Positions 63,863-64,000 of a stretch of 64,000 bases of DNA are shown here, in pieces. This DNA is from Sceloporus undulatus (Eukaryota; Chordata; Lepidosauria; Squamata; Phrynosomatidae), in assembly GCF_019175285.1 (NCBI RefSeq), contig NC_056527.1, positions 106,058,044 to 106,122,043 of the forward strand, read 5' to 3'. A program made the position numbers and the translations under genes. The notes beneath the pieces were generated by a model. That model saw nothing but the letters and a program-made list of their open reading frames with translations. It did not search any database and was not told the origin of the DNA. Numbering within the stretch: position 1 is the first letter of the stretch; every line of letters starts with the position of its first letter.

Positions 63863-64000
63863 TAATAAAAATCAGATGTCAGGTTTGCATCTCTCCCTCC
63901 CACCAAATCCAACTGCATTCATCAAGCTATCCTCCACAGCTCACTATCTCAGCCTTGGCATCTCTTTCCAGTGCCAGGCTTAAGCCCCATAACTTGCTGT

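Larger units (their letters stand above)
61566..64000 (+). other. CACNG6: CACNG6 intron 1 (partial)
   Basis: The intron starts at GTAATC and runs to the window edge. It contains a 137-bp hAT-type element, two copies of the unclassified repeat (62195-62545 and 63210-63515) and part of a palindromic repeat near 63760-63862. The expected second exon, with a CTYF-type block, was not found. Confidence 0.7.

Overview
The window looks like nuclear DNA of a squamate reptile, most likely an iguanian lizard. The genus is not resolved. The evidence is spliced vertebrate genes with GT/AG introns, tRNA-headed SINEs with a Bov-B-like tail, a 5S-rRNA-headed SINE, Bov-B/RTE, CR1 and L2 LINE fragments, hAT and mariner-type non-autonomous elements, and many palindromic (foldback) repeats. 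A 10-base run of N at 3498-3507 marks an assembly gap.

Two genes are recognisable, both on the + strand and in the order known from mammals. CACNG8 (TARP gamma-8, an AMPA-receptor auxiliary subunit) is complete in coding sequence in four exons: 32278-32533, 38461-38544, 48425-48565 and 49754-50415. The coding sequence is 380 codons plus stop. It ends in the PDZ-binding sequence TTPV and appears to have a 3' UTR of about 3.9 kb. CACNG6 enters at 61238-61565 with its first coding exon only; its remaining exons lie past the right edge. No exon of CACNG7, the expected left neighbour, was seen.

The most striking point is the CACNG8 start. The codon aligned with the mammalian initiator Met is CTG in a near-ideal Kozak context. 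No in-frame ATG lies between it and an in-frame TAG 78 bases upstream. The first in-frame ATG is codon 12, and an out-of-frame ATG precedes it. This suggests non-AUG initiation.

Layout: 1-31 kb is gene-poor intergenic DNA, with nested repeats at 8.9-9.5, 10.1-10.4 and 16.1-16.8 kb, a 1-kb purine-rich block at 7.2-8.2 kb and a repeat-poor stretch at 18.5-24.6 kb. 31-32.3 kb is the probable CACNG8 leader. 32.5-49.8 kb is CACNG8 introns full of SINEs and foldback elements plus a six-unit minisatellite. 50.4-54.3 kb is the probable 3' UTR. 54.3-61 kb is the CACNG8-CACNG6 intergenic region. The rest is CACNG6 intron 1.

Other points of interest are a palindromic retroelement with a hammerhead-ribozyme-like core and target-site duplications, an unclassified interspersed repeat of about 340 bp present in six places, and several insertions of one element into another. 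I recognised no retrovirus, LTR element, Polinton, toxin gene or CRISPR array.
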